Assembly: GCA_005800655.1 (NCBI GenBank)
Contig: SYEV01000027.1
Coordinates: 1-42,764, forward strand
DNA: 42,764 nucleotides
DNA from: Bacteroidota bacterium
Lineage (GTDB): Bacteria; Bacteroidota; Bacteroidia; Chitinophagales; Chitinophagaceae
Reading direction: 5' to 3'
In this document: positions 17,029 through 25,898 of the stretch, one piece after another
Layout: every line of letters starts with the position of its first letter
How positions within the stretch are numbered: position 1 is the first letter of the stretch
The notes under the pieces: generated by a model
Database searches by the model: none
The model's input: only the letters and a program-made list of their open reading frames with translations
What the model was told of the DNA's origin: nothing
Made by a program: the position numbers and the translations under genes

Positions 17029-18654
17029 TTAAAACTCGATATCTAATTTCACTTCATCTGCACCTCTCTTAAATATAAGTGTTGTTTTATCTCCTTTTTT
17101 AAATTTTGAAAGCGCTGTCATATAACTCATCACATCTACTAACTTATAGTCACCCAACTGTACTAATATATCTCCTCCCTTTAATCCCAAACGCTCCGCT
17201 AATTTTCCTGGCGTTGCACCTTCGATACGAACGCCTGTACCTGTATATGCATAGTCAGGCATCACCCCTAAACTCACCGTGAACTTATTGCTTTTACCCA
17301 TGGAAGTTTCACGCGTTTTTAAAAAATCAAGTTTACCAACAGCATCTGTATTTTTAATAATGTTATGTACATATTGAATGATGGTTGCTTCTCCTGCATA
17401 ATTAATTTTATCCCCATCATCGGTGGCTTTGTGATAATCACTATGGCTGCCGGTAAACATAAATAACACAGGCAAATCCTTGCGATAAAAACTCGCATGA
17501 TCGCTAGGACCCGCGCCAGCACTATCATAATACGTTAATAAACTAGTCGGTGTTTTAGCCAATACCTCAGCCCATTTTGTTGAAGTACCATACCCGCCCA
17601 CTGTTAATTTACGTGCGGTATCATACCTGCCTACCATATCTAAATTAATCATGTAATTTAAATTGCCTTTATACGTTGGATGTTCTAACCAATACTTACT
17701 TCCAAATAATCCTAGTTCCTCACCCGAAAAATGTAGGATTAAATAGTTATTATTTTTAGGTGATTTTTTCTTTAATAATTTAGCCAATTCAATAATCGCA
17801 CTAGTACCACTTGCATTATCATCTGCACCATTACGAATTGCATTATTAATATCTAATGCATTGCGATCTTCATTGTAACCTAAGTGATCCAAATGTGCGC
17901 CTATAACAACCGTATTTGCTGCTTGGTTATCAATAAAAGCTGCCACATTATGTGCAGTTCGAGTTGCATGTTCAAATTCAATATTCGCATTAATTTTATA
18001 AGTATCAATGTCATCATTGAAATGTTTCAACCAACCATTTCTTGTAAAATACACTACTGGGATAGACAAAGAAGCAGCAGTATCAAATTTATTAAATTGA
18101 ATATTGTCAACAAAAGTTCCTTTGTTATATAAAAATAAAGCGCTAGCTCCTTTTGCTTTAACTTCCTTTGTAAAATCAATGATCCACTGATTCAAATCAA
18201 AATGTGGGTTGGTCACCGCTGCATCTAATACTTCATTTAAATCCTTAAACCAAACTTGCTTAGATTCATTTAAAGTAATTGCCGCATTTGAATTAAACTT
18301 TCCTGATCCACTATTGGACAATGGAATAAATTCTTTATCATACACAAGTGCTTCACCATTGATATTTAAAAATGAACCCGATGTTAAACGCTTGCCTTCA
18401 TCTATTGGGAATGCTTGGATATAGCCATCCACACCCATGGGTTGTATACCCAAGGCCTGATATTGTGCAACGATATAGTTCACCGCTTTTTGCTCTCCTA
18501 CCGAACCTGCACGACGACCTTCAAGTTCATCACTCGCTAAATACTTGATATGATTTTGTACATTTTGAATAAGGACTTTATCAGCCTTTGTTAATTTTTG
18601 GGCCATCCCAATGAAAGGCAACAATATTAAAACCAACCCTAGTATTTTACGCAT
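17029..18654 (-). CDS. Secreted M28-family aminopeptidase with C-terminal PDZ domain
   Basis: 541 aa from the ATG at 18654, chosen because it opens a clean signal peptide (MRKILGLVLILLPFIGMAQ); the open frame extends 20 codons further but adds nothing signal-like. The region from about 80 to 250 resembles a PA-type insert. The M28 zinc peptidase core has HLDHLG, NGADDNASG (bridging Asp), SGEELGLFGS (catalytic Glu pair), NLDMVGR and SDYHKATDD, so both zinc sites look complete. A PDZ-like domain closes the protein (about 450-535: GVRIEGATPGKLAERLGLKGGDILVQLG). Probably periplasmic or surface-exposed peptide degradation. Monocistronic. Confidence 0.92.
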   Translation of the reverse strand: MRKILGLVLILLPFIGMAQKLTKADKVLIQNVQNHIKYLASDELEGRRAGSVGEQKAVNYIVAQYQALGIQPMGVDGYIQAFPIDEGKRLTSGSFLNINGEALVYDKEFIPLSNSGSGKFNSNAAITLNESKQVWFKDLNEVLDAAVTNPHFDLNQWIIDFTKEVKAKGASALFLYNKGTFVDNIQFNKFDTAASLSIPVVYFTRNGWLKHFNDDIDTYKINANIEFEHATRTAHNVAAFIDNQAANTVVIGAHLDHLGYNEDRNALDINNAIRNGADDNASGTSAIIELAKLLKKKSPKNNNYLILHFSGEELGLFGSKYWLEHPTYKGNLNYMINLDMVGRYDTARKLTVGGYGTSTKWAEVLAKTPTSLLTYYDSAGAGPSDHASFYRKDLPVLFMFTGSHSDYHKATDDGDKINYAGEATIIQYVHNIIKNTDAVGKLDFLKTRETSMGKSNKFTVSLGVMPDYAYTGTGVRIEGATPGKLAERLGLKGGDILVQLGDYKLVDVMSYMTALSKFKKGDKTTLIFKRGADEVKLDIEF

Positions 18655-18875
18655 AATATCTGTTTGTGTAACAAAAATAAGTAAAGCAGCTAGGAAATAG
18701 AAGGTAATTATCAAATACCTAACAAGAAAAGTAAGGGATGATGTAGGGATTTGATTATAAACCCAACTGGGGTAAAGCCAAGGTGGAAACTTATGATTTT
18801 AATCATTTTTAGCTCAGTTCTCAATTTCCTATTTCGTAAGCTATACCCAATGTTAAAAGTTAGCTTTGCCACCTC
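18655..18875. other. Divergent intergenic region (M28 peptidase / feoB)
   Basis: 221 nt separating two divergent genes. It carries the feoB -7 candidate TAGCTTTG near its right end. No FeoA-sized reading frame and no obvious Fur-like 19-bp palindrome were recognised by eye. Confidence 0.4.
18861..18868 (+). promoter_or_regulatory. Possible -7 element of feoB
   Basis: TAGCTTTG fits TAnnTTTG; it ends 7 nt before the ATG at 18876, implying transcription from about the first codon. No clear -33 element. Confidence 0.35.
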
Positions 18876-21005
18876 ATGAAAGCCAGTTTACATATCGCAC
18901 TTGTAGGGAACCCCAATTCGGGGAAAAGCTCCCTATTTAATGCACTTACTGGCCTGCACCAAAAAGTGGGTAATTTCCCCGGTGTCACCGTAGATAAGAA
19001 AACAGGGGATATAGTTATCGGCAATCAGCCTACCACCTTAATTGATTTACCAGGCACTTATAGTTTTTACCCTAAAAGAGAAGATGAATGGGTTGCTTAT
19101 AAAGTATTGATGGGTGTTGACGAAGAGGTGAAAACAGATGTTATACTATTAATTGCAGATGCCAGTAATTTAAAAAGAAACCTACTTTTTTGTAGTCAAA
19201 TAATAGATTTAAAACTTCCGGTGGTATTGGCGCTTACCATGAATGACCTTGCTGCAAAAAAAGGAATTAAAATAGATATTGCAGGATTACAAGAAGATTT
19301 AGGCATTCCAGTGGTTGCAGTTGATGCAAGAAAAAATAAAGGTTTACAAGAATTAAAGGCTGCATTAAATACCATCATTCAAACGCCGCGTGCTAAAAAT
19401 GTTGAAAGTTTTATTGACAATAAAGCATTAGCGCCAGAAGCCATTGTTGATTTTAAAAAATTATATCCTACACATAGTGATTACGCTGCGTTACATTATT
19501 TGATGCATCATGAAGCATTTCCATTAGAGGAGGAAATGCAGCAAACCATTGAGCAGATTGAAATTGATCACAATTTTAATCATACAAAAACGCAGGCACA
19601 GGAAATTTTACAACGCTACGGACATATTCAAGAGATTATGAAAAATCGCGTAGTGGAGCCCGACCCGACTGCAAAAAAGAAAAGATCAGAAAAATTAGAT
19701 AATATATTTTTACACCGTGTGGGCGGCTATGCCATATTATTTTCGGTTTTATTCATTTTATTTCAATCCGTTTTTTGGATGGCTAAATTTCCAATGGATG
19801 GAATTGAGTGGATATTCACCAATGTTACCACTTATTTAAACGCAGTACTACCCAATGTTTGGTGGGAGGATTTACTCGTGAATGGTTTAGTTGCAGGTAT
19901 TGGCGGCATTGTGATATTTGTACCTCAAATCATGATCTTATTTGGTTTGATTACTTTGTTAGAAGATACAGGCTATATGGCGCGTATTAGTTTTTTAAGT
20001 GACAAACTCATGCGCAAAGTGGGACTCAATGGAAAAAGTGTAATGCCCATGATCAGTGGATTTGCCTGTGCGGTACCTGCCATAATGAGTGCGCGCAACA
20101 TTGAAAATAAAAAGGAAAGATTACTGACCATCATGGTCACGCCTTTTATGAGTTGCAGTGCAAGGTTACCGGTATACACTATTTTAATTTCATTGGTGAT
20201 TGACGATAAAATATATTTTGGATTTTTAAGCTTGCAAGGATTAGTGATGATGGGATTATATGTCATGGGCATCGTAATGGCATTACTTGCTAGTATGGTT
20301 TTAAAGTGGTTTATTAAAATTAAAGAGAAGAGTTATTTTATATTAGAACTACCAGTTTACCGCGCGCCACGTTGGAAAAATGTAGGCACGACCATGATCC
20401 AAAAAGCAACCATCTTCGTTCGAGATGCGGGAAAGGTAATTATCATTATTAGTTTGTTGTTGTGGTTTTTAAGTAGTTACGGGCCTGCTGAAAAAATGAA
20501 ATTAGTCAACGAGAAATATGCACAACAAATTTCAAGCAATAATGGTGCATCAAAGATGAATGAATTGCAACAAAAGCAATTTGATCGCGAATACAATACT
20601 GAAAAATTAGAAAATTCCTACGCTGGTATTATGGGTAAGCAAATTGAACCCCTCATTGCCCCATTGGGATTTGATTGGAAAATAGGCATCGCACTGATCA
20701 CTTCCTTTGCGGCGCGTGAAGTATTTGTAGGCACCATGGCAACTTTATACAGTGTAGAAGAATCGGATAATAGTTCCTTACGTGATAAACTAAAAGCAGC
20801 AGAGCGACCTGATGGCACCAAGGTATATAGCTTTGCAGCTGCTTTATCTCTTATGATATTTTATGTATTGGCCATGCAATGCATGAGTACACTTGCTGTG
20901 GTAAAGCGGGAAACGCAATCCTGGAAATGGCCCACCATCCAATTTTTTATGATGACCGGCCTAGCCTATTTCATGAGCTGGGCGGTGTATGTTCTAGCGA
21001 AGTAA
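18876..21005 (+). CDS. feoB: Ferrous iron transporter FeoB
   Basis: 709 aa, within the usual range. The N-terminal G domain has G1 GNPNSGKS (11-18), switch region NFPGVTVDKKTG, G3 DLPGTYSFYP (57 onward) and a G4-like TMND. The transmembrane part carries both Gate motifs (around ILFGLITLLEDTGYMARISF and the later repeat near KVIIIISLLLWFLSSYGP), a NGKSVMPMISGFACAVPA segment and Cys-containing SCSARLPVYTILI that lines the ion path. FeoB takes up Fe(II) across the inner membrane. FeoA, often adjacent or fused, is absent from the neighbourhood. Monocistronic by position; the downstream gene is convergent. Confidence 0.97.
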   Translation: MKASLHIALVGNPNSGKSSLFNALTGLHQKVGNFPGVTVDKKTGDIVIGNQPTTLIDLPGTYSFYPKREDEWVAYKVLMGVDEEVKTDVILLIADASNLKRNLLFCSQIIDLKLPVVLALTMNDLAAKKGIKIDIAGLQEDLGIPVVAVDARKNKGLQELKAALNTIIQTPRAKNVESFIDNKALAPEAIVDFKKLYPTHSDYAALHYLMHHEAFPLEEEMQQTIEQIEIDHNFNHTKTQAQEILQRYGHIQEIMKNRVVEPDPTAKKKRSEKLDNIFLHRVGGYAILFSVLFILFQSVFWMAKFPMDGIEWIFTNVTTYLNAVLPNVWWEDLLVNGLVAGIGGIVIFVPQIMILFGLITLLEDTGYMARISFLSDKLMRKVGLNGKSVMPMISGFACAVPAIMSARNIENKKERLLTIMVTPFMSCSARLPVYTILISLVIDDKIYFGFLSLQGLVMMGLYVMGIVMALLASMVLKWFIKIKEKSYFILELPVYRAPRWKNVGTTMIQKATIFVRDAGKVIIIISLLLWFLSSYGPAEKMKLVNEKYAQQISSNNGASKMNELQQKQFDREYNTEKLENSYAGIMGKQIEPLIAPLGFDWKIGIALITSFAAREVFVGTMATLYSVEESDNSSLRDKLKAAERPDGTKVYSFAAALSLMIFYVLAMQCMSTLAVVKRETQSWKWPTIQFFMMTGLAYFMSWAVYVLAK

Positions 21006-21040
21006 TCTAATAGAGGACACAGATTGCGACCTCCATTAGA
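21006..21040. terminator. Imperfect hairpin at the feoB 3' end
   Basis: TCTAATAGAGG and CCTCCATTAGA form an 11-bp stem with one mismatch around a 13-nt loop, directly after the feoB stop. It has no real T-tract, so it may be a processing/stability hairpin rather than a classic terminator. Confidence 0.35.
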
Positions 21041-21054
21041 GAAAAAATGCGCAA

Positions 21055-21813
21055 TTATCTGCTTTTTACTTCTTCAAAGGCTTCATCATAATCGGGGCGA
21101 ATGGTGCCCATGATGCGATCCCAGAATAAAAAGTACAAGCCATAATTACCTTTAAAGTATTTATGGTGTTGGTTATGGTTTACGGAAGTGTTGATCCACT
21201 TACCAAACCAGTTTTTACTAAACCCTTTTGGATATAATTCCCAACCTAAATGACCATATATATTATATATAATGGATAAAAGGAAAAAGATAAGTATATG
21301 AGACCTATGCACTGGAATCGTAAATAAAAACACAACAAAAATTCCAACCTCAATAATTGCTTCCAAAGGATGAAATGCATAGGCGGCCCAAGGAGATGGG
21401 TTGGTTGATTTATGATGTACCAAATGCATTACATTGAACAAACTTTTATGATGCATAATACGATGTGTCCAGTAAAAATAGGTGTCGTGGATCACAAACA
21501 TAATTGGAAATGCTGCGAAGTAATACACCCAACCATAATCAGTTATATTTTGAAATAAAGTGGTGTATGGTTTAACAGCGGGATTGAAAATAAAAAATAC
21601 TGGAATGAATGCAAACAATAACATCGTGAAAGTACTGTACCCAATTTCCCTTAAATAATCGGTGTTTTTAGGAAACAATAATTGTATTTTTTTATGAACT
21701 ATTTTATTTTTTAATACAACATAAAATAATAAAAACACAAGCCCACCAAGCAAATAATACCTTGTGGCAATATTTTGAAGTACAAGAAAATATTTATCAA
21801 ATTGAATATTCAT
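21055..21813 (-). CDS. Sterol desaturase / fatty-acid hydroxylase family protein
   Basis: 252-aa integral membrane di-iron enzyme. Hydrophobic segments are near residues 15-35, 58-77, 92-112 and 165-185. The histidine clusters are HDTYFYWTHRIMHH, HLVHHKSTNPSPWAAYAFHP and NHNQHH, the HX3H, HX2HH and HX2HH pattern of the superfamily. It likely hydroxylates or desaturates a lipid or carotenoid; in this phylum relatives act on carotenoids and on lipid chains, but the substrate cannot be set here. Stands alone, convergent with feoB, and separated from bcp by 123 nt. Confidence 0.88.
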   Translation of the reverse strand: MNIQFDKYFLVLQNIATRYYLLGGLVFLLFYVVLKNKIVHKKIQLLFPKNTDYLREIGYSTFTMLLFAFIPVFFIFNPAVKPYTTLFQNITDYGWVYYFAAFPIMFVIHDTYFYWTHRIMHHKSLFNVMHLVHHKSTNPSPWAAYAFHPLEAIIEVGIFVVFLFTIPVHRSHILIFFLLSIIYNIYGHLGWELYPKGFSKNWFGKWINTSVNHNQHHKYFKGNYGLYFLFWDRIMGTIRPDYDEAFEEVKSR

Positions 21814-21936
21814 AATAAAACAATCATTTTATAATATCTATATATGCATTTTAATTACCCATTAAAATAGGCTACAAATAAAAACACTCCAAAACCAAAA
21901 TGAAATAGGGTGTAATAATATGATGAAAGTTGGTTT

Positions 21937-22401
21937 TTACCAACCGCTAATCGCTAAAATTTCTTTGGTGTGATCCTTGGTATCTGGCTTCTCAATAATA
22001 AAGCGCACCATCCCAGCTTCATCTATCAAAAATGTAGTTCTTGTTGTTCCCATATAAGTGCGGCCCATGAACTTTTTTTGACCCCATAAATTGTATTTGT
22101 CTACAATTTTTTTGTCCTCATCTGCTATTAAAGAAAAAGGCAAATCGTACTTTTCGATGAATTTTTCATGAGATTTAACTGAATCCACACTCACCCCTAG
22201 CACTTGTAAACCCTTCTTAAGCAATGCTTTATAGTTATCGCGTAAATTACAAGCCTGTGCGGTACATCCTGGTGTATCGTCCTTTGGGTAAAAGTATAAT
22301 ACGAGCTTTTTACCTTTAAAATCTGCGATGGAAACTGTATTGCCGTGTTGGTCAACACCTTTAAACTGAGGCGCTTTAGCCCCTTCTTTGATAACTGCCA
22401 T
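21937..22401 (-). CDS. bcp: Thioredoxin-dependent thiol peroxidase (Bcp/PrxQ)
   Basis: 154-aa peroxiredoxin of the Bcp/PrxQ group. The active site reads FYPKDDTPGCTAQACNLRD, with the peroxidatic Cys in PGCT and the resolving Cys five residues later, the arrangement of the atypical 2-Cys type. It ends normally. Reduces hydroperoxides using thioredoxin. Divergent from the carB-type gene with 115 nt between them. Confidence 0.95.
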   Translation of the reverse strand: MAVIKEGAKAPQFKGVDQHGNTVSIADFKGKKLVLYFYPKDDTPGCTAQACNLRDNYKALLKKGLQVLGVSVDSVKSHEKFIEKYDLPFSLIADEDKKIVDKYNLWGQKKFMGRTYMGTTRTTFLIDEAGMVRFIIEKPDTKDHTKEILAISGW

Positions 22402-22503
22402 AAACTTGAGTTGGCTGTGAAGTTAGCAATTAAAAAGGACAAAAATGTTTAGGGTGTAAAAGGGGACAATTTCGGGTAAAATTTTGTAGTTTTGCGCAAT
22501 TTA

Positions 22504-22511
22504 TATTTTTG
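22504..22511 (+). promoter_or_regulatory. Possible -7 element of the carB-type gene
   Basis: TATTTTTG fits TAnnTTTG, 5 nt before the ATG. A TTTG at 22483-22486 lies 17 nt upstream, a little short of the usual 19. A second match, TAGTTTTG at 22487-22494, could be the true -7 and would leave a 15-nt leader. Confidence 0.4.
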
Positions 22512-22516
22512 TAGCC

Positions 22517-24163
22517 ATGCCCAAAGACACATCCATCAAAACCGTATTAATTGTAGGATCTGGACCCATTATTATTGGTCAAGCCTGCGAATTTGATTAC
22601 TCTGGTTCTCAAGCCGCAAGATCATTGAGAGAAGAGGGAATTAATGTGATATTGATTAATAGTAATCCAGCTACAATCATGACCGATCCAATGATGGCGG
22701 ATAAGGTTTATCTATTACCCTTAAATGTGGAAAGCATAGAACAAATTTTACAAGAGAATCAAATTGATGCAGTACTACCAACGATGGGTGGACAAACTGC
22801 ATTAAACTTATGTAAGGAAGCAGATGAAATAGGATTATGGAAACAATACAATTGTCGCATGATTGGTGTGGATGTTGCAGCGATTGATTTAGCAGAAGAT
22901 AGAGAACAGTTCAGACAATTAATGGTGAAAATAGGAATAGCAGTTGCGCCAAGCCGAGTAGCGAATAGTTTTTTAGAAGGGAAAGAATTTGCACAGGTGA
23001 TCGGGTTTCCATTAGTAATTCGTCCGTCATTCACCTTAGGTGGAACAGGTGGCGGATTTGTACATGATGCAAGTGAATTAGATGCTGCATTGGAAAAAGG
23101 TTTGAAGGCCTCTCCGATGCATGAAGTATTGGTTGAAAAAGCAGTACTAGGATGGAAAGAATATGAATTAGAATTATTAAGAGACCAAGCAGATAATGTA
23201 GTTATTATATGTACTGTTGAAAACTTGGATCCAATTGGAGTGCATACCGGTGATTCAATCACAGTAGCACCTGCAATGACTTTAAGTGATACTTCATTTC
23301 AGGACATGCGTAACAAGGCAATGTTGATGATGCGCAGTTTGGGAAATTTTGCTGGCGGATGTAATGTGCAATTTGCACAAAATCCAGTAACCGAAGAATT
23401 GATTGCGGTTGAAATTAATCCACGCGTTTCTCGCTCCTCTGCATTAGCATCAAAAGCAACGGGTTACCCCATTGCAAAAATTGCAGCTAAGTTGGCGATT
23501 GGTTATAGATTGGATGAACTAAAAAATCAAATCACACAAACAACTTCTGCCTACTTTGAACCTGCTTTGGATTATGTAATTGTAAAAGTGCCTCGTTGGA
23601 ATTTTGATAAATTCAAAGGGGCAAATGATACCTTAGGTTTACAAATGAAGAGTGTGGGTGAAGTGATGGCGATTGGAAGAAGCTTTACAGAAGCAATTCA
23701 GAAAGCTTGTCAAAGCCTGGAGAATGAAGCGATTGGCTTAGGTTATTACGGAAAAAGCTTGATGAAGAATGAAGAATTGATGGAATATATTAAAGTACCC
23801 AAGTGGGATCGTATATTCAGAATCAAAGATGCTTTAATGCAAGGATCAACGGTTCGTTCCATTGTAGCCGCCACTGGTATTGATTCTTGGTTCTTATATC
23901 AAATACGTATTATCTGCAATATTGAAAAAGAATTAATGAACCACGATATTAATTCTATCCCTACTGAATTAATTAAGGAAGCAAAACAACATGGATTTAG
24001 TGATATGCAAATTGCGAAAGTATTGAAAGGAAATACCACCGATGATGCAGTGTATGAGAAACGAAAAGCATTAGGCATTACCCGCGTTTATAAAATGGTG
24101 GATACCTGTAGCGCTGAGTTTGAAGCAAAGACGCCGTATTTTTATTCCACTTTTGAAAACTAA
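22517..24163 (+). CDS. Carbamoyl-phosphate synthase large subunit, N-terminal half only
   Basis: 548 aa, about half of a normal CarB (near 1070 aa). It holds the first ATP-grasp unit, which makes carboxyphosphate from bicarbonate (GSGPIIIGQACEFDYSGSQA near residue 15, PTMGGQTALNL, RPSFTLGGTGGGF, EINPRVSRSSALASKATGYP), and the oligomerisation domain (to KMVDTCSAEFEAKTPYFYSTFEN). The reading frame stops exactly at the junction where the second half (GGGPNRIGQGIEFDY in E. coli) should begin, and the next gene is unrelated. The clean domain boundary argues for a split gene, as in some archaea and Aquifex, and not random decay. A separate C-terminal gene and carA would be needed elsewhere. Confidence 0.9.
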   Translation: MPKDTSIKTVLIVGSGPIIIGQACEFDYSGSQAARSLREEGINVILINSNPATIMTDPMMADKVYLLPLNVESIEQILQENQIDAVLPTMGGQTALNLCKEADEIGLWKQYNCRMIGVDVAAIDLAEDREQFRQLMVKIGIAVAPSRVANSFLEGKEFAQVIGFPLVIRPSFTLGGTGGGFVHDASELDAALEKGLKASPMHEVLVEKAVLGWKEYELELLRDQADNVVIICTVENLDPIGVHTGDSITVAPAMTLSDTSFQDMRNKAMLMMRSLGNFAGGCNVQFAQNPVTEELIAVEINPRVSRSSALASKATGYPIAKIAAKLAIGYRLDELKNQITQTTSAYFEPALDYVIVKVPRWNFDKFKGANDTLGLQMKSVGEVMAIGRSFTEAIQKACQSLENEAIGLGYYGKSLMKNEELMEYIKVPKWDRIFRIKDALMQGSTVRSIVAATGIDSWFLYQIRIICNIEKELMNHDINSIPTELIKEAKQHGFSDMQIAKVLKGNTTDDAVYEKRKALGITRVYKMVDTCSAEFEAKTPYFYSTFEN

Positions 24164-24199
24164 ATGATCACCGCTTTAATAAAGCTTTAATAAAAAAAT

Positions 24200-25165
24200 A
24201 TGAATGTAAAAGATATCGTGATGCTTAATGAAAAAGAAACCAGAGCTGGATTTGGCGAAGGTATTCATGAGCTCGCAAAACAAAATAGTGAAGTAGTTGT
24301 GCTTACAGCTGACTTAGCTGGCTCCTTTAAATTAGGCCCATTCATTAAAGAATTCCCAGATCGTTTTATTGAAGTGGGTATTGCTGAAGCAAATATGATT
24401 GGTATCGCTGCAGGACTAACGATAGGCGGCAAGATTCCTTACACCACAACCTTTGCCAACTTTAGTACAGGAAGAGTGTATGATCAAATTAGACAAAGTG
24501 TTGCCTACTCAGATAAGAATGTAAAAATTTGTGCATCGCACGCTGGATTAACATTAGGAGAAGATGGTGCAACGCATCAAATATTAGAAGATATCGGATT
24601 GATGAAAATGTTACCTGGTATGACTGTTGTGGTACCTTGTGATTTTAATCAAACCAAGGCTGCAACTAAAGCGATTGCTGATTACCAAGGTCCAGTTTAC
24701 TTAAGATTTGGTCGTCCAAAATGGCCCAACTTTACTAAAGAAGATGGATCAGATTTTGTGATTGGAAAAGCACAAAAATTAAGTGACGGAACAGCTATCT
24801 CCATTTTTGCTTGCGGTCATTTGGTTTGGAAAGCGATTGAAGCAGGTAAATTATTAGAAGCAGAAGGCATCAGTGTTGAAGTAATTAACTTACATACCAT
24901 TAAACCATTGGATGTGGACGCAATTGTTGCAAGTATTTCAAAAACAGGATGTGCAGTAACTGCGGAAGAACATAATGTCATTGGTGGTATGGGTGACGCT
25001 GTTGCACAAGTAGCAGCAAAACATTGTCCAGTGCCCATTGAATATATTGGTACACAAGATACTTTTGGTGAGAGTGGAACACCGAATCAATTATTAGCGA
25101 AGTACGGCTTGGACACACCGAATATTGTTGCAGCAGCTAAAAAAGTATTAGGACGTAAGAAATAA
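24200..25165 (+). CDS. Transketolase, C-terminal (pyrimidine-binding) subunit
   Basis: 321 aa corresponding to the second half of transketolase: the Pyr domain (residues about 1-170) with the cofactor-activating Glu63 in EVGIAEANMIGIAAGL, then the C-terminal domain (about 190-310, with EVINLHTIKPLD and TAEEHNVIGGMGDAVA). Split transketolases have a separate N-terminal thiamine-binding subunit normally encoded just upstream; here the upstream gene is the carB half, so the partner is elsewhere. A 1-deoxyxylulose-5-phosphate synthase-like role is unlikely from length. Starts 36 nt after the carB-half stop, same strand; a long palindrome follows its stop. Confidence 0.9.
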   Translation: MNVKDIVMLNEKETRAGFGEGIHELAKQNSEVVVLTADLAGSFKLGPFIKEFPDRFIEVGIAEANMIGIAAGLTIGGKIPYTTTFANFSTGRVYDQIRQSVAYSDKNVKICASHAGLTLGEDGATHQILEDIGLMKMLPGMTVVVPCDFNQTKAATKAIADYQGPVYLRFGRPKWPNFTKEDGSDFVIGKAQKLSDGTAISIFACGHLVWKAIEAGKLLEAEGISVEVINLHTIKPLDVDAIVASISKTGCAVTAEEHNVIGGMGDAVAQVAAKHCPVPIEYIGTQDTFGESGTPNQLLAKYGLDTPNIVAAAKKVLGRKK

Positions 25166-25182
25166 TTAAAAAAATATAGCTC

Positions 25183-25222
25183 AACAAAAAGATCCTTCGA
25201 GTACTCGAAGGATCTTTTTGTT
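25183..25222. terminator. Bidirectional terminator (40-bp perfect palindrome)
   Basis: A perfect 40-bp inverted repeat: AACAAAAAGATCCTTCGAG runs into its complement ending GATCTTTTTGTT, centred between 25202 and 25203. Arms give a strong GC-containing stem bordered by A5 and T5 runs, so it can end transcription from both convergent genes (transketolase subunit, plus; pdxH, minus). Confidence 0.88.
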
Positions 25223-25247
25223 TACAACCTATGCGTTGTAAAATTAA

Positions 25248-25892
25248 CTAAGGTGCTAAACGTACTTTAGTCCATTGACCATCCGACGACAAATTATATT
25301 TAATACGATCATGTAAGCGAGAGCTACGCCCTTGCCAAAATTCCATATTTGTAGGATGTACAATATATCCACCCCAATTTGAAGGCAGTGGCACATTCCC
25401 TTCTTTGTACTTTTCCAAATTAGTGGCAACTAATTGTTCAAGGAATTCGCGATTCGGAATTACTTTACTTTGTGGAGATGAAATAGCACCTACCTGACTA
25501 CCGAGTGGACGAGAATGAAAATATTCATCGCTTTCTTCGGTGCTGATTTTTTTTATAGTGCCTGTAATGCGAATTTGTCTTTCTAATTCCTTCCAAAAAA
25601 AGTTCATCGCAACAATTGGATTTGCATCTATCTCCTGCCCTTTTGCACTGTCATAATTAGTAAAAAATACAAAGCCTCCTGGAGTATAGCCTTTTAATAA
25701 AACTACGCGCGACGAAGGAGCGTGTTGGGCATCCACGGTGGAAAGCACAAATGCGTTTACTTCATCAATATTACTTGCAGTGGCTTCCTTCCACCAATGT
25801 TCAAATTGATCCATGGGATGCGCCGCAGTGGCGGCTTCATCTAAAGAAGCTAGTTGGTAATCGCGGCGTATAGAAGCTATATCTTTTTGCAT
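25248..25892 (-). CDS. pdxH: Pyridoxamine 5'-phosphate oxidase
   Basis: 214-aa FMN enzyme that oxidises pyridoxine or pyridoxamine phosphate to pyridoxal phosphate. Motifs: SSRVVLLKGYTPGGFVFFTNYDSAKGQEI, RQIRITGTIKKIS, HSRPLGSQVGAISSPQS, then EFWQGRSSRLHDRIKY and the C-terminal WTKVRLAP that closes the active site. Length and motifs are normal. The coordinates lie 6 nt from ctaA, so the two are probably one transcript reading left (ctaA first). Any functional link between vitamin B6 and haem A is not apparent. Confidence 0.96.
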   Translation of the reverse strand: MQKDIASIRRDYQLASLDEAATAAHPMDQFEHWWKEATASNIDEVNAFVLSTVDAQHAPSSRVVLLKGYTPGGFVFFTNYDSAKGQEIDANPIVAMNFFWKELERQIRITGTIKKISTEESDEYFHSRPLGSQVGAISSPQSKVIPNREFLEQLVATNLEKYKEGNVPLPSNWGGYIVHPTNMEFWQGRSSRLHDRIKYNLSSDGQWTKVRLAP

Positions 25893-25898
25893 AAAAAA

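Noticed and set aside
22487..22511. Two overlapping -7 matches ahead of the carB half
   Set aside because: Considered a dual promoter, but AT-richness makes repeated TAnnTTTG matches likely; only one is listed as a feature.
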